From Thuidium tamariscinum (Eukaryota > Streptophyta > Bryopsida > Hypnales > Thuidiaceae), in assembly GCA_947034885.2 (NCBI GenBank), contig OX344754.2, positions 23,082,501 through 23,146,500 on the forward strand: a stretch of 64,000 nt of DNA, in the 5' to 3' direction. Shown piece by piece: positions 35,456-47,452 of this stretch (positions are counted from its first letter, which is position 1; each line of letters opens with the position of its first letter). Position numbers and translations under genes: made by a program. The notes beneath the pieces are model-generated. The model had not been told where the DNA came from. It saw nothing but the letters and a program-made list of their open reading frames with translations, and did no database searches.

Positions 35456-35801
35456 CATAAGAAGATTTATAGGCCTCCGAGAGACTATTTCAGGGCCATT
35501 CCCTGAAATTGTTCCCACTACTACAGACCAAACCCTGCTAGTTTGAATTTTTGAATTTTGAAAAAAAAAATTAAAATTTTTTTTCCGAAATTTTCAGAAT
35601 GTATCAAAAAGCAAAAAAATGATTTAAAAAAACATTTTTTTATTCAAAAAATTATTTAATAATTCATTTAATTAATTAATTAATATTATCTGACATGGTA
35701 GTCGTTCAACCACATCAATATGGGGTTCCTAGAGTTCCCACTATGTTCCCAACGTTTGGGAACTCGCAATCTTGTAGAAGGACTAGAAATCCTCTTATGT
35801 T
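35456..35801 (-). mobile_element. MITE, CATAAGAGGATTT-ended family, copy 2
   Basis: Inverted copy of 32790-33133. It starts CATAAGAAGATTTATAGG and ends GAAATCCTCTTATG, with GTTCCCACTACTACAGACC and CCCAACGTTTGGGAACTC inside. The two copies face each other across about 2.3 kb. The 110-codon frame starting at 35695 begins in it and is chance. Confidence 0.75.
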
Positions 35802-37280
35802 TAAAGTATTGTTCAAATGTGGCCGGCTTGTGTGGTGTCATCTATTCCATAGCAAAATGACAAATGAAGCATGCCATGAAGGACAAGCACTCCAACCAAA
35901 AAATCCAATTTACTTTGCTTCAAAGTTAAACCATAAACAATTTAATTTTCAATTTTTCACAAAGTGCTTCATGTCTCATTTGTTTCCAAATGAAAAAAGG
36001 ACTAGGTCACATTGCCTCACTTATTAACTTGGTTTGAATTGCTACTAGTAAAAAAAGCTCACTATATCTACAAGGAGTGGTTGGAAGTCCTCCAATTCAA
36101 TTGACATAATGAGATAATGAATTAGTAGGAACTCCCATTAGTTCATGCTCTCATATATCCCACAAGGGTTGGAGGACCTCCTACCACCGCATGTGAATAT
36201 AGTAAGCTTCATTTCTCACTTGCCAACTCAAATTTAGTTGAAAGTCTTCCTTCATTTTTATCTTTTTAATATAAGTGAAGGAAACTTTACTATGAAAGAA
36301 ACTTTATTGTGAAGGAGACTTTACTGAGAATTACATTTGCTTAAAAAAATTAGTCTCCAGAATCAAGGTCAAAATAATAGTCAAATTCCATGTAGAGTCA
36401 CACTTAAGACTCTTCATTTGTCCATTTACTCACAAAATTTGGTAAAGGCCAATTGTTTTTGTGACCTTATCATGTTGTTGTTGTGTACTAACTCTTATTT
36501 GACCTAGCCATTTATTTAATTTGCTCTTCTTTAAGTATTGGAGGGGAGAAGCTCTAAACCAATATTATTGTATTAACAATCAATTGTGATAGGCTTAAAG
36601 TTTAAATTACAATACAATATTAGAGAATTTTTTCAATTGGAATAGAAACTAAATTTGATAAACTTCATTTCATTAGTAAGAGCCAAATTCATATAATATC
36701 ATTTTTATGGCTTAAATGTACATCAAGAATATAGAGGAAAATGACCTAAATACATTTCAAAGGTGATCTATTATACACTAAACATATTTTTCTCTTGAAA
36801 AATCAATTATACAATAGTGAACAAATACTCAATACTATTCACTTAACCCTATAAATTCTTAGGCCTTTTAACATTGATTATTTGAACTAGAGTCAATGCA
36901 ATTTTGACTTAGTTAACTACTAGGCATACTTCCACATTTGCAATTTAAAAGAAAGAAGTGTATTCTATTAACACCAAATCTAATCATTGGATAGGACAAC
37001 AACTTCATATTATTTCTCCACAAATTAGGATGACTTTCATCCAAGTAATAATGAGATAGAAAATTAATTTTGAATGTGTTCATTCTCTTCAAATTGGACG
37101 TTGGAGTGCTTCAAGGTTAAGGTTATATGAATCCTATAGTTCAAAAATATTATGTATATAGTTGGATTTTTTCTTAAATGTTTCTTTTTTAAAAGACATA
37201 AGAAATCATCAACCATTTTTTAGGGTATTATTAGTTCTTTAGACTTCCTACAAATTTGAAAGGTCATTTTGAATATATAA
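35802..37280. other. gene-free AT-rich spacer
   Basis: AT-rich. A short tandem run of GAAAGAAACTTTA-type units lies at 36275-36330. Nothing else is supported. Confidence 0.5.
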
Positions 37281-37282
37281 TA

Positions 37283-37612
37283 GAAACACCCATTCCCGCA
37301 CATGTACCATAGACAACCATTAATTTTGTCCCAAGATTTTGCTTAATGTATCTTCCAAATGCTTAACTTTGATTTGCTAATGCATATAAAAGAGACATAC
37401 ATAATTCTAATTTGTTGACAATCAATATTTGCAAAATTTAGATTTGGGTGCACTCATGTGATAGTTTTAGTGGTCTAGACATGTAATACTTTGAAAATCA
37501 TAGAAATTGAATATGACACCAAAAAAATCTAATGATACACACACATATGTATATTGAAAAGATGCCTCCAACTATGTTGAATTGCCTATACCGATGATTT
37601 TGGGTGCTCCCA
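37283..37612 (+). mobile_element. MITE, GAAACACCC-ended family, copy 4
   Basis: Starts GAAACACCCATTCCCGCAC and ends GATTTTGGGTGCTCCC. About 330 bp, divergent from copies 1 and 2 but sharing GATTTGGGTGCAC, CTTTGAAAATCATAGAAATT and the closing ATGCCTCCAACTATG block. Confidence 0.7.
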
Positions 37613-37691
37613 CCTTACTACACTCCTCATTACTTTTAAAATTTGGAATACATCTAACTCAATGATTTAGTATTCTCACATTGATTGTTAA

Positions 37692-37913
37692 CCCTTGAAG
37701 GACGGATTGGTGGCCGTGAAAATCATGCATTTTGATATTGTGTGACATCATCTACTTTGAAAAAGCTAAAAATACTCATTGGAAGTCAAAGTATTATAGA
37801 GGATCTTTCCTTTCCATCCCTAATAGTGAAGAAGAAAAGTTGCAATTTTGTCCTACAAGCAAAGATTATTTGTCATTCGAAGGACGCCAAACATCCGTGG
37901 TGGCGTTCAAGGG
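37692..37913. mobile_element. TTAA-flanked TIR element, piggyBac-like MITE (222 bp)
   Basis: Starts CCCTTGAAGGACG and ends GGCGTTCAAGGG, flanked by TTAA at 37688-37691 and 37914-37917. The interior (GGAAGTCAAAGTATTATAGA, TTTGTCATTCGAAGGACGCC) matches the 220-bp element at 49544-49763, so the two are one family. A 61-codon frame lies across it but is not conserved in the sister copy. Confidence 0.75.
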
Positions 37914-37998
37914 TTAAATGAATTTTAAAAATTTTAAAAATTTTGTGGGTCATTTTGATCATTGCATTAGAAAATGATAGTTTTGAACAATCTTGAGT

Positions 37999-39296
37999 TA
38001 AGGTAGAAGGCTCTTAAATGGAGCGGGTTCTAAAATGGTGCCCTACCTTAACCCTAGACCGCCCAAGGGGCCAAAAAGTGGCCTCTTATAGAATTCAAAA
38101 TGCTGTAACTTTTGCATCCAATGTCCAAATTCAATGAAACTTATTGGAAAATTTGCGCCTATTATTCTAGTTTGTGTGGTAAAATTTTCAGATCAATCTA
38201 AGAGGTGATGATTATGTGGAAGCCAATCAAAGTTCACGGAGATTCAATGTGATTCACCAAAGTGCACTTCATGGCTGCAACTTCGGGGGCTTGTATCTCC
38301 TTCATCCAATGTTAGATTTGAATAAAATTTGTTGGGTTCTACTCCCCTTGAAGTCTAGTTATTGTGGTGAAATTTTCAAGTCAATCCAAGTTGTTTACAT
38401 TGTTTGGGAGCAATTCGAAATTCAAAATCCCGCCATTTTGCAACTTCAGTGAACTTTGGCGGCTTGTATCTTCTTCATACACTGTCCAATTCCAATAATT
38501 TTTTTTGGGAAAGTTGCGCATGTTAGTCTAGTTTGTGTCGCTAAAATTTCACGTCAATCCAAGAAGTTCTCAATGACTGAGGTGCATTCTAGTAGAAGGA
38601 GGTTCAGCCCTAGATGTGTTTTTTGCAACTTTTCTTCCCTATTTTTTGACATTTGCAAGCCATTTTGCAAACGCATAGAGTCAATTGAATGATATTTTTT
38701 TTCACCAATGTGTTTGTATGCTGATTTTGAATCACTTTGTAGTTTAAATTTTTTTCATTTGCTTAGGTCTAGAAGTCAAATTTCACTTCTATATGAGTTT
38801 TTAGGAAAATTTCAGCATTCTTTTACAACACTAAAACATTTTAATCTTGCAATCTATGTGGTCAAATAACTTCAAATTTGATCCATGCCACCTACAACAT
38901 GCTCACTACAAGATTGTACAGTTAAGATGTGTATTACTTAGTCACATTTAGATTTATAGCACTTCAAAAGCTACAATTTTTTTGAACCCAAAATGGCCGT
39001 GGGCCTTCTAGGGTTAAATGTACAGTATTTGTACATGTTGCTATTTCATAGTCTTCAACAATGTACCAAAAGTGTACATATTAGCTAGGGCACCATTATA
39101 GAGCTCTATGCCCTTTCAACTTCAAAATTTGAGAACTAATTCCACAAAGCTCCAAAAAATATGAAACCACTTGAGTTAGATGTCAATTCTGCTTGTCTTT
39201 CAAGGAAAATGTACTGAAAAATATTTCAAGATGTTTCACCTCCCCAAAATTCAGTTTCAGCCCTTAGATGGGTGATTACGGAGGCTTCTACCTTAA
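37999..39296. mobile_element. AAGGTAG-ended TIR element, split by a TTAA insertion
   Basis: The left end AAGGTAGAAGGCTC and the right end GGAGGCTTCTACCTT are TIRs. Sequence outside the inserted 38052-39013 element (37999-38051 and 39018-39296) aligns with the unbroken relative at 54668-54961: GTACCA(A/G)AAGTGTACAT, ACTAATTCCA(C/T)(A/G)AAG, AAAAAATATGAAA. The inner element therefore inserted at a TTAA within an older MITE. Confidence 0.65.
38052..39013. mobile_element. TTAA-flanked TIR element, piggyBac-like (962 bp)
   Basis: Starts CCCTAGACCGCCCAAGGGGC and ends GGCCGTGGGCCTTCTAGGG, with TTAA at 38048-38051 and 39014-39017. Internal AT-rich sequence with four loosely repeated blocks (GGCTTGTATCTCCTTCA, TGTGGTAAAATTTTCA). 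It is related over most of its length to 49895-51273. No intact transposase frame is visible, so it is non-autonomous or decayed. Confidence 0.75.
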
Positions 39297-39479
39297 TTGT
39301 ACCCCAGTCCTACTATCCTGATCCAAACAAAATCCAAGATTCATCAACCCCTGCTTACAGTAGTTACAATTACAGAATCCATCAACTGAACTTCTCTCAA
39401 ATGAACCAAATCAAAGGTACATAGTACAGGCAGTACAAAACACACTAACTAAGCTCCTTACATTTTACAAACAAAACTC

Positions 39480-39900
39480 CCTTCCAAAGCAATTGAAAAG
39501 ATTTCCCAATCCATTTGCAGTGATTCAAATTTTTTATCCCCCTTGTATCCCAAATTAACAAAAAAAAATAAGAAAAAGAAAAACCATTGTAGACGTCTCT
39601 ATTGGTTGCACAAAGATTTGACCCCTTGAAAGGACAACAGGGACATCAGCTTAATGCCATGGCACCCACTCAAGCGCATGCAAAATGGGGGCCAATGCAA
39701 AGAAAAAGAAAAAGAATTAAATAAAAGAAAAAGAAATGGGGCCACTGGAACCAAAGGGGCACCAACCAACCAATTCAGTCACCAGCCGGGAAGACGACAC
39801 GTAACGCGACGAGAGGAGGGAACTAACTGCAGTTACGATCTGACCGTGGGTGGCCCACCGCAGGCCGTAACCCTAGTTAGAACCTAGGGTTATCGTCCCG
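39480..39900 (+). promoter_or_regulatory. probable PAT1 promoter region
   Basis: CpG-containing DNA rising in GC toward 39.9 kb, ending in GGCCGTAACCCTAGTTAGAACC just before the presumed start of transcription. It is repeated in decayed form at 33455-34035, which marks these 400 bp as a unit. A CCAAT-like string (CAACCAACCAATTCAG) and a GTGGGTGGCCCAC near-palindrome are visible. The exact start site cannot be read. Confidence 0.45.
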
Positions 39901-41642
39901 AGGCACAGATAAAGGGGCCCAGGCGCTGCGCTTGAGCGAGCCAGGGGACCGTAGTTTGTACCACTTGAGGCGACGACTGAGGGCTGGCGATGGCGGTCGC
40001 AGCTAGGGTTCCGATTTGCGAGACGGGACGTGGAGATTCCGCCGTTTCGTCAGCGTGAGTGAGTGCACGGAGAAGAGAGTGTTCTGGAGGAAGCTTGGGC
40101 TCTTAATTTGGTGCAGGATCGCGCTGGGAAATCACCGTGGGGGCGGGAGTGGGAGAAGCGGAGTTTGGAGGCGGGTTGTTGCAGGTAATGGCGGTCGGGA
40201 GGGCTATCGGAGGTTGGGGAGTCGTTCTGGTGCTAGTACGGAGGGATCTTGTATGGGATTGGGGGATAGGTTGACCGGGGGACTGGATCGCGGCGCTCCT
40301 TGTTGTGAATTGTGTGTGCGTGGGGTTTGTTTGGGGGAAGACGGGGTGTGCATGTGGTCAAGCGGGGGATTCTTTGTTGTATGAACCTGGAGAGGTTTTT
40401 TTCTTCGGTTTTGAGGTTTGTGCGGCGGTGTTTGTTTTTTTGGCAGTTTTTAGGGTATGATTCTTTCGGTTTGTGTGGGAGCTTGGTCCTTGTGCTTTTT
40501 GATTGGTATTCTCGTTTCTTCCTAGCAATTACGTTTTCCGAAGGCTGTGTTTCTCTGGTTTGCATAGCTACACGGATTTTCTTGTATGCCTCTTTGTTTT
40601 TGGAAATGAGTACTCTAGCGTGTAGAACCTGGTCAGAGAATATTGTTATAGTTGGTATCTTATGGACATCTTTTTGCGTTCTTACAGGTGCATGTTTGTA
40701 CACACATGCCTGCTCAAGTTGTGGAAGACAATCTCTTGGCGAGGTTGTTTATTGTGCGTGAATACATGCGAGTTTTAGTGAATCTTGATAACAGAGTATC
40801 GTATCTGAGGTTACGTAGTTTAGTTTGTGAGCTGAACTTTGAGGCTGGTGTTTTTGACTCTGTTGTAGTTTCGGAGTTGTTCAGGAGTTCTCCTTGGAAT
40901 ACGTGGAGGTTCTTTACTATGCGACGTAAAAGTCTATCACTGAAGCTTCGTGTTGCATTTACCCGCATTAGTCTGTGCTTGAGATTCTTCGACTAGCAGT
41001 GTAGGACGTATCTCTGTTACAGTTCACTTACCCTGCTTCGACTTGCATTCGTCCTGACCTCTTTAACTCAGGTGCTCATTTGAGCAGGTACCGCCACTTT
41101 CCATGGACGTATTTGTTATGTTGTGTTCGCTTTGCGAATCTGTCGACCAGCTCTTTGTCTAGCTTCCCCGCACATTTCTATTAAGCATTTCGTAGTTTTT
41201 CATGTTGTAATTTCTCGCTAGGTGATTCTCAGGAATTGTTGCGTACACTGGACATGTTCTCGTTATCTGCCTTTCTGTTTGTTGAAGGAACATATTTCTC
41301 GTTATCTGTCTGTCTGTCTGTCTGTTAGTCGAGGGCCTGAGTGTACGATGTGTGGTTCCTGGGCAGGTTGAACAGTTTTGAATTGAATATTTAGCATACC
41401 CTACATTTCAAGTATACTGGATGTGGTTCTCTCAAGTGCTTCCGAAATCGACAAACCATTTAAGTTGATGTTGACTAACTTTCTGTTGTTTATGCAGGTT
41501 CATAATTCACTCTTTGTGCTCCAGCACATTGTTCAGTGAGAAGGGTCGCTGTTGTACTCGACTGTATGAAGTTGTAGATAAAGAAGTTTGTAGCTGTGAA
41601 TATTACTTTTGGTGAAAAGGTCTGTGAGGAGAGCGTGTAAGG
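39901..41642 (+). other. PAT1 leader region with probable 5' UTR intron(s) and a uORF
   Basis: GC-rich DNA begins near 39.9 kb, and the first PAT1-like codons appear only 1.7 kb later, so the leader is long and probably spliced. A short upstream ORF starts at 39990 (GGCGATGGCGG context) and reads MAVAARVPICETGRGDSAVS… for 22 codons. Longer frames at 40016-40761 show no recognised domain. A (TGTC)n microsatellite lies at about 41307-41330. Confidence 0.45.
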
Positions 41643-44600
41643 ATGCAGCAGTCTGGTGAGAAGAGCCCTACGATGGATGTCATTGAAGACAACCCCGGCG
41701 GCATTGCATTGCCCTCTTCTCGTTCAAATCGTTAGTGCTTTGCCTTCATGCTGTTTCTTATCTGCACGTGTACTGCTACGTTCTAGATACGTTTTCAGTA
41801 TGGTGACCAAGCACCATTTTCATCGGTGTCTTAAGTTCCGTATGTTAATGCAGGTGACGAATTCTTTGATGCGTCTCAGTACGCATTTTTTGGAGGAAAT
41901 GTATCGGAAGAAGTTGAATTGGGAGGTCTTGATGAAGACGACGGCGGTGAGCAACTTGAAGATGGAGAAGATTCGCTTGACGCCCTTCCGGAAAGAGATG
42001 GGGTTAGTTTGGAACTCATTCCCATCGCAAGTGCTCAGTGTAAATCTAATACTTTACAAGGGTGCTATTTTTAGTTGTCACATCCTGCTGATATAAGATT
42101 ATTTTTTTTCAGTTATCTGAAGCTGAAGCCTCCCCTGTATGGGACAATGTGTCAGATCTCACTTCATCGTTTGCCAAGGTTAGCTACTTCGTGCCAAGTT
42201 TGTTCATCCTGACCAATTGAGTTGTGGTTTTGGAGTGTAAAGCTATATATTGTGCCATTCGTGAAGATATTTGCCATCCAAAGTATAAGATGTGTGATGG
42301 TTGGAAGTCTAATTTAACACTTTTTGCATGTTGAATGGTTACAGCTGAATAGCACATCTCCTTCAAGGGAAGAAGTGGCACGAAGTGGGTTGGATGAACG
42401 AAGACAGTTCCTGACAGGAAGAGATGGTAAGGAGGTGGTGCATGTGATGAGCTTCTTGATCATTATAGTGCTTTTTTTTAATCTCCTCTTACAATCAATG
42501 CCTTTGTAATTACAGCTCCTGCTCCACTTGAACGGTCATTTGAGGGGGGCCCTGCCCCTAATTGGCTAGACAGACCAGTAATGGAGAAGGAAATTGAGAC
42601 TGGAGCAAGGAAGTGGTGGTCTAATCCTCAACACCAGTCTGTTCAAGGAGTGGATTTTGATGGGGCTCCCTTAGGACCTCCTGTTCACCAGCAATCAGGG
42701 CACGCTCAGGCCCAGCAGCAGCAACGATGGTGGGGTAACGATCCCAGTCTGGCTCACCTGTCACCTCCAAATGCCTTGGCAGGGTCTTTCGCTCCCTCAA
42801 GACAGCCACATCAGGTAGATAATTGAACTTCTAAGTAAATAATAATGCAGTATGCTCAATCAGTGGTAATTTGAATGATGGAGACATATCATAATCTAAC
42901 AGCTGAACGGAAATGTTCCTTGCATTTTGTGCAGCGATCTGCAACTCCCCCGGGGCCCCAATCCGGCCAGTTCAGGCAATCTATGGCTGCCCCTCCTACT
43001 GTTCCGCACCTGGGTGGAGGAGTCATTCCCTCGCACATGGTGTATGGCCCTGGGCAATCCTCTTTTACTTCTACGGGACACATGCTACCTCCTGCACAGT
43101 CGCAGACCGGGCCTTGGGCGCAACGGCCCGCCGGAACCGCAGCCCCTGGGAATTCTGTGCCTCAACAGATGCCGCTCATGCCTCCCCAGGTTATGTTGCA
43201 GTATCCTAGACAACAGGCCCCACTGCACTCTAGTCCGCCCTTACCCTATGCACAAATGCCGTATGGGAGTTCTCCACCGCCAGGCCCTGACCATCTTATG
43301 CAAAAGATGAATGAGGCTGGGATGCCGCGGGAGTTCTGGGACCAACGGGACCAAAGGTTTGACCCCCAGTTTCGCCCTCGGCAGACTCACCATCGTTTCC
43401 ACCAGCAGAACCTTCCATCCGACGGATCTCATGGAGGTACTCACAACTAATGTTTTCATACCGACGTATGGAGGTCATTATTTTATTGGAATTACGGAAT
43501 TGTATTAAAGTTGACTGATAGATCAGTGGATGTCAATCTACTATTGAAGCGGGAGGACTTGGTTCATCTGATTTCCATGATGATTTTTTAAGTCAATCCA
43601 TGCAATGCAACCATTGATTCAGAGATTATTCAGAGTGTAAGAATTGCAACCTATTGCAGGTAGGGGAGGCCCGAATGGATGGCATCAGTTTCGGTCCAAA
43701 TACATGACTGCCGACGAGATTGAGAATATCGTCCGGATTCAGTGGGCTGCGACGCACGGAAGTGACCCTTACATCGATGACTACTATCATCAAGCCGTGC
43801 AGGCCAAATTGGCAGGAGGCACTCCCCATGGGCGGCGTCACTTTGCTCCTTCGCACCCTCGTGACATGCCCTCTCATGCGAGAGCAGCGGCGGAACCGCA
43901 CGCATTCCTTCAAGTGGATGCTTTGGGCAGAGTTCCCTACTCGTCCATTCGGAGGTGAGGATAGCATGGCTAGCTGGGCTCTACTTCCGTTTGCATTGAA
44001 TGTTTTCCTAGCCACTGATCGAACCAATTTTTTCAATTCTAATAGATTTTGTGATTCCCGCTCACTTCCTGATGGTTTGGTGATCTGCAGACCTCGGCCT
44101 CTTCTCGAGGTGGACTCGGCCCGTTCCGATGGAATGAACATCGGCGATCACATCAATGGAGACCTCGGTGTGGAAGGAATGTCACCGCAGAGGCCTCTAG
44201 AGCAAGAGCCCATGCTCGCGGCACGAATTGCCATTGAGGATGGTCTCTGCCTCCTCCTTGATGTGGATGATATCGATAGGCTACTTGCTGTTCAGCAACA
44301 TCCTGACGGGGGAGCTCAACTGCGGCGGCGGCGCCAGATTCTTCTGGAGGGACTGGCATCGTCGCTGCAGTTAGCGGATCCTCTGGGCAATTCGGCCGAC
44401 CTTGGAAACCGAATCAATGGGCGATTTGTGGGGCTGAACCCCAAGGATGACCTTGTGTTTTTGCGATTGGTTTCACTGCCCAAGGGAAAGAAGCTCCTGA
44501 CGAGATACCTACAGTTGCTGAACCTGGGGAGTGAACTTGTACAGATAGTTTGTATGGCCGTTTCTCGTCACCTGCGGTTTCTGTTCAACGGACCGCAGTC

Positions 44601-45165
44601 CGACGCTGGGGCGGCGGCCACGACGGCGGCGTTGGCCAATTCCGTCGCGCTGGCCGTCTTGAGTATGGATCTGCCGTCGTTGAGCGGGTGTTTGCTATCT
44701 GTGGTGCTGGCGAGCGAGACGACGCCGCTGCGTCCGATGGGTGCTCCGGCAGGGGACGGGGCTACTGTGATTCTTAGGAATATTTTAGAGAGGGCGACTA
44801 TGGTGAGAAGGGACAGGCACGCCTTTCACACGCCGCAGAGTCTCACCATATGGCAACACGCGTTTGACGCCTTTTTTTCGATCCTCACTAAATACTGTAC
44901 CAATAAGTACGATAGTGTAATACACTCTCTCATGATGTTGTACCCCGGAAACATTCCGGCCATTAATGCGGCGGCGGATGAAGCACTGAAGAAGGAGATT
45001 CCCGTGGAGCTACTTCAGGCCACTCTTCCGCATACCAGCGAGCAACAGAGGAAGCTGCTGTATGACCTTATCACTAACCGAGCTGGCGCCATGAGCGGAA
45101 TCCCCAACCAGGGAGCGAATTCGGCTGACAGCCATGCCAGTAACACGGCCACGGTACGCGGGTGA
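41643..45165 (+). CDS. PAT1: PAT1 homologue, mRNA decapping activator
   Basis: PAT1 links deadenylated mRNA and the LSM1-7 ring to the DCP2 decapping enzyme in P-bodies. Exons: 41643-41730, 41854-42002, 42113-42178, 42345-42426, 42516-42814, 42935-43436, 43660-43954, 44091-45165; all in phase, giving about 851 residues (Arabidopsis PAT1 is about 800). The conserved N-terminus is visible: FFDASQYAFFGGNVSEEVEL, then VWDNVSDLTSSFAKLN. A Pro/Gln/Gly-rich middle follows, then FRSKYMTADEIENIVRIQ, DPYIDDYYHQA, EPHAFLQVDALGRVPYSSIR and EPMLAARIAIEDGLCLLLDV. The C-terminal helical domain includes LPKGKKLLTRYLQLL. The first exon may instead end at 41655; both donors are in phase. A long leader with a uORF precedes it. 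Confidence 0.96.
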
Positions 45166-46690
45166 CCCTGAATCCTCTCAAACTTCGATTCAGGGGTGAG
45201 CTCACTTAACTTCGTGTCGTTGGCTCGACCACTATCAACGGGACATTCGTTGGAAAGTAAGTCCAGGAGGCTGGGTTCCTTACCTTCCTTGAGTGTGCCG
45301 TTCTTTGTACACTGTTTCGTAGATTATGTCCATCCACCCTTCTCCAGCTGAAATTCATGTTCGGTAGGGCTCAGGGATGATATGACGTAGCTTGTAAAGT
45401 TAGGACCGTAGACATGCTTGATATTGCTTCAATGAATGATGTTTTGAATTTAGTTACTTTCCGCTCAGGTAGGGGTTCTTTTGGATTAGACAGGACTATA
45501 CTAGACTAGATATGTGGCACATGCAGAGGGTAGCGATACAATTTAGGAAGTGATAATAGGAGTGTTAGTAATGTGGGAATTGACGATCATGATACGCCGG
45601 AGGGATCATGCATGTAAGATTTTGTGTGGGTGTGAGCAAGAGATCAATTGGAAGCAGGAATAAGGAGAGTGCAAATGGGCACGCCCAGCCGTATATATTG
45701 GTAGAACTAGCTTGTAGAGACCGACGGACGCCGTTAACATACGTCGAATTACATGATTTTAGCTTAACTTTGCAGACGATTACGATAGCCACACAGATGA
45801 TCGATGAGAATAGAGTTTTTACCCGACAGCCAGACAGGTCTGCATTGGAAACGCAGATTCATTGTCGCAGCTATACTCTTGTTCTGCCATGCTTGTGAAC
45901 ACGGGCAGGTGGTGCTGTTGTTGGCCCTAACCCATGAAAGCTAGGACTTCCCGAAATATAATTTTTTTTGCCATGATTAATTATATGATATTATGTGATC
46001 TGGCTATCCTGAATTGTTTCTAGTTCAGAATCTCTGCTTTAAGATTTGCAGTTTCTGGCAAGGTAAACCTGCCTATGACAGGCAGAATGAGTGGTCTGGC
46101 CTGTCGCAATTTGCAAGAAAGTCGGGTTTTTTTCTATGCAAGGATAATCGTGAGAAATGAAGAGAGCAATTGAATTTTTTCGTTTTTGGATGAAGTGCGA
46201 AATTGTTATGAATTTTTGAACTGTGTTACCCAATTAGCCTAAAGGAGTCATTAGGTTACCCTAAAATAGAGTAATCTATCTATAATGGTCATTCCATCAC
46301 CTAAAGCAGGTATAACATTTCCTAAGCTGGCAATATCATTTTCTATCATGTCCACAACATGAACAAATAGAAAGTATCACTTCTAATAAATTCACACTAA
46401 AAGGGAAGAGGTTTCTAAATTACTCACTAAGAGCAAGCATGAGGACTATCCCACTATCTCACACTCAAGGTCTAGGGCGAATGGACCTAGACCATGTGGA
46501 GAGTTGAGCGGTTTCGTCACCTGTCTCGCCGCCATTGTTCCCCCAATTCCAACATCCTCTCCCTTCAACTTCCTTCCGCCTCCCTTCCGACGGTCGGGGT
46601 GAAATGGCCCCACGACGTCCCTGAGTTTACCATAGGGGTAAACGCTGACACTTATTATTTTTTGCATAAATTTTTTTTTCAAATTCTTAG
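45166..46690. other. PAT1 3' flank and spacer
   Basis: 45.17-45.5 kb likely holds the PAT1 3' UTR. Beyond it lie mixed and AT-rich sequence, a GC-richer patch at 46470-46630 (CTCGCCGCCATTGTTCCCCC…), and short unrecognised frames. No gene is supported. Confidence 0.45.
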
Positions 46691-46697
46691 TTCATAT

Positions 46698-46712
46698 TTA
46701 GCATCAGAGCAT
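46698..46712 (+). other. primer-binding-site-like motif, possible LTR relic
   Basis: TTTAGCATCAGAGC resembles the initiator-Met-tRNA primer site used by many plant Copia elements (TGGTATCAGAGC), with 10 of 12 matches. The GC-richer patch at 46.47-46.63 kb could be the end of an LTR just upstream. No gag or pol is visible and no second LTR was found, so this is at most a solo relic. Confidence 0.25.
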
Positions 46713-46926
46713 CAGATTTGTGATCGGGGAGTCGAACACAACCAAAAAACCCAACAAAAACATAAACCCCAAACCGCAATCAACCCCTAGTAAAATGAGT
46801 TTTATCCCATTGGAGCCACATTCTACCCCTTTGTTGCATCTTCGTGGGATTGATTTAACATCTTGTGTTCCTCAGCCAATCTAAGTCATTCTAGTGGTGC
46901 AAGTAAAAATTAAAGCTCCCTAAGGG

Positions 46927-47130
46927 AGAAACACCCATTCCCGAATGTCTCCCTTGTAGTGGACTATAGACTCATCCAATTGTATCCCTTACATACAACA
47001 TCCGAAAAATCTATTTTTTTTTTTGTATATTCATGATCTTCACTCATTAATACTAGAAAAATATCATTTTTAGAAAAAGATCCCTCCAACTATGCTAAAT
47101 TCCTTATTTGGACAATTTTGGGTGCTTCTA
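46927..47130 (+). mobile_element. MITE, GAAACACCC-ended family, internally deleted copy
   Basis: Only about 204 bp. Starts GGGAGAAACACCCATTCCCG and ends CAATTTTGGGTGCTTCTA. The left about 60 bp and right about 140 bp match the family and the middle is gone. TAA precedes it. Confidence 0.7.
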
Positions 47131-47452
47131 TTGTACTATACGTATAGGTCAGTTTTAATATATCATATTGAAATAATTTATTTTTTTCTATTTGACAATT
47201 CGGCAAACATGTAGGAATTTTTTACATTTTTTCCACTTTATAAAGATACTCCTAATTTTGGATTGACTCTTTCTATTCATGTGTGTATGTGTTCTTTTTT
47301 CTGATTTTTCTCAAGAACAATTTTTTTAGATTTTTAGAAATAGTTGTAAATAATTTTCTAAATTTTGGCATCTTTCAAATTTTTTGGAGTTATTTATGAA
47401 ATTGACTTACACGTGAAATATTTTGTACTTGATTAATTTACCTACTAAGATA

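Noticed and set aside
40233..40761. Frames of about 150 codons on both strands in the PAT1 leader
   Set aside because: Low-complexity composition, no known domain, overlapping on opposite strands; more likely leader and intron sequence.
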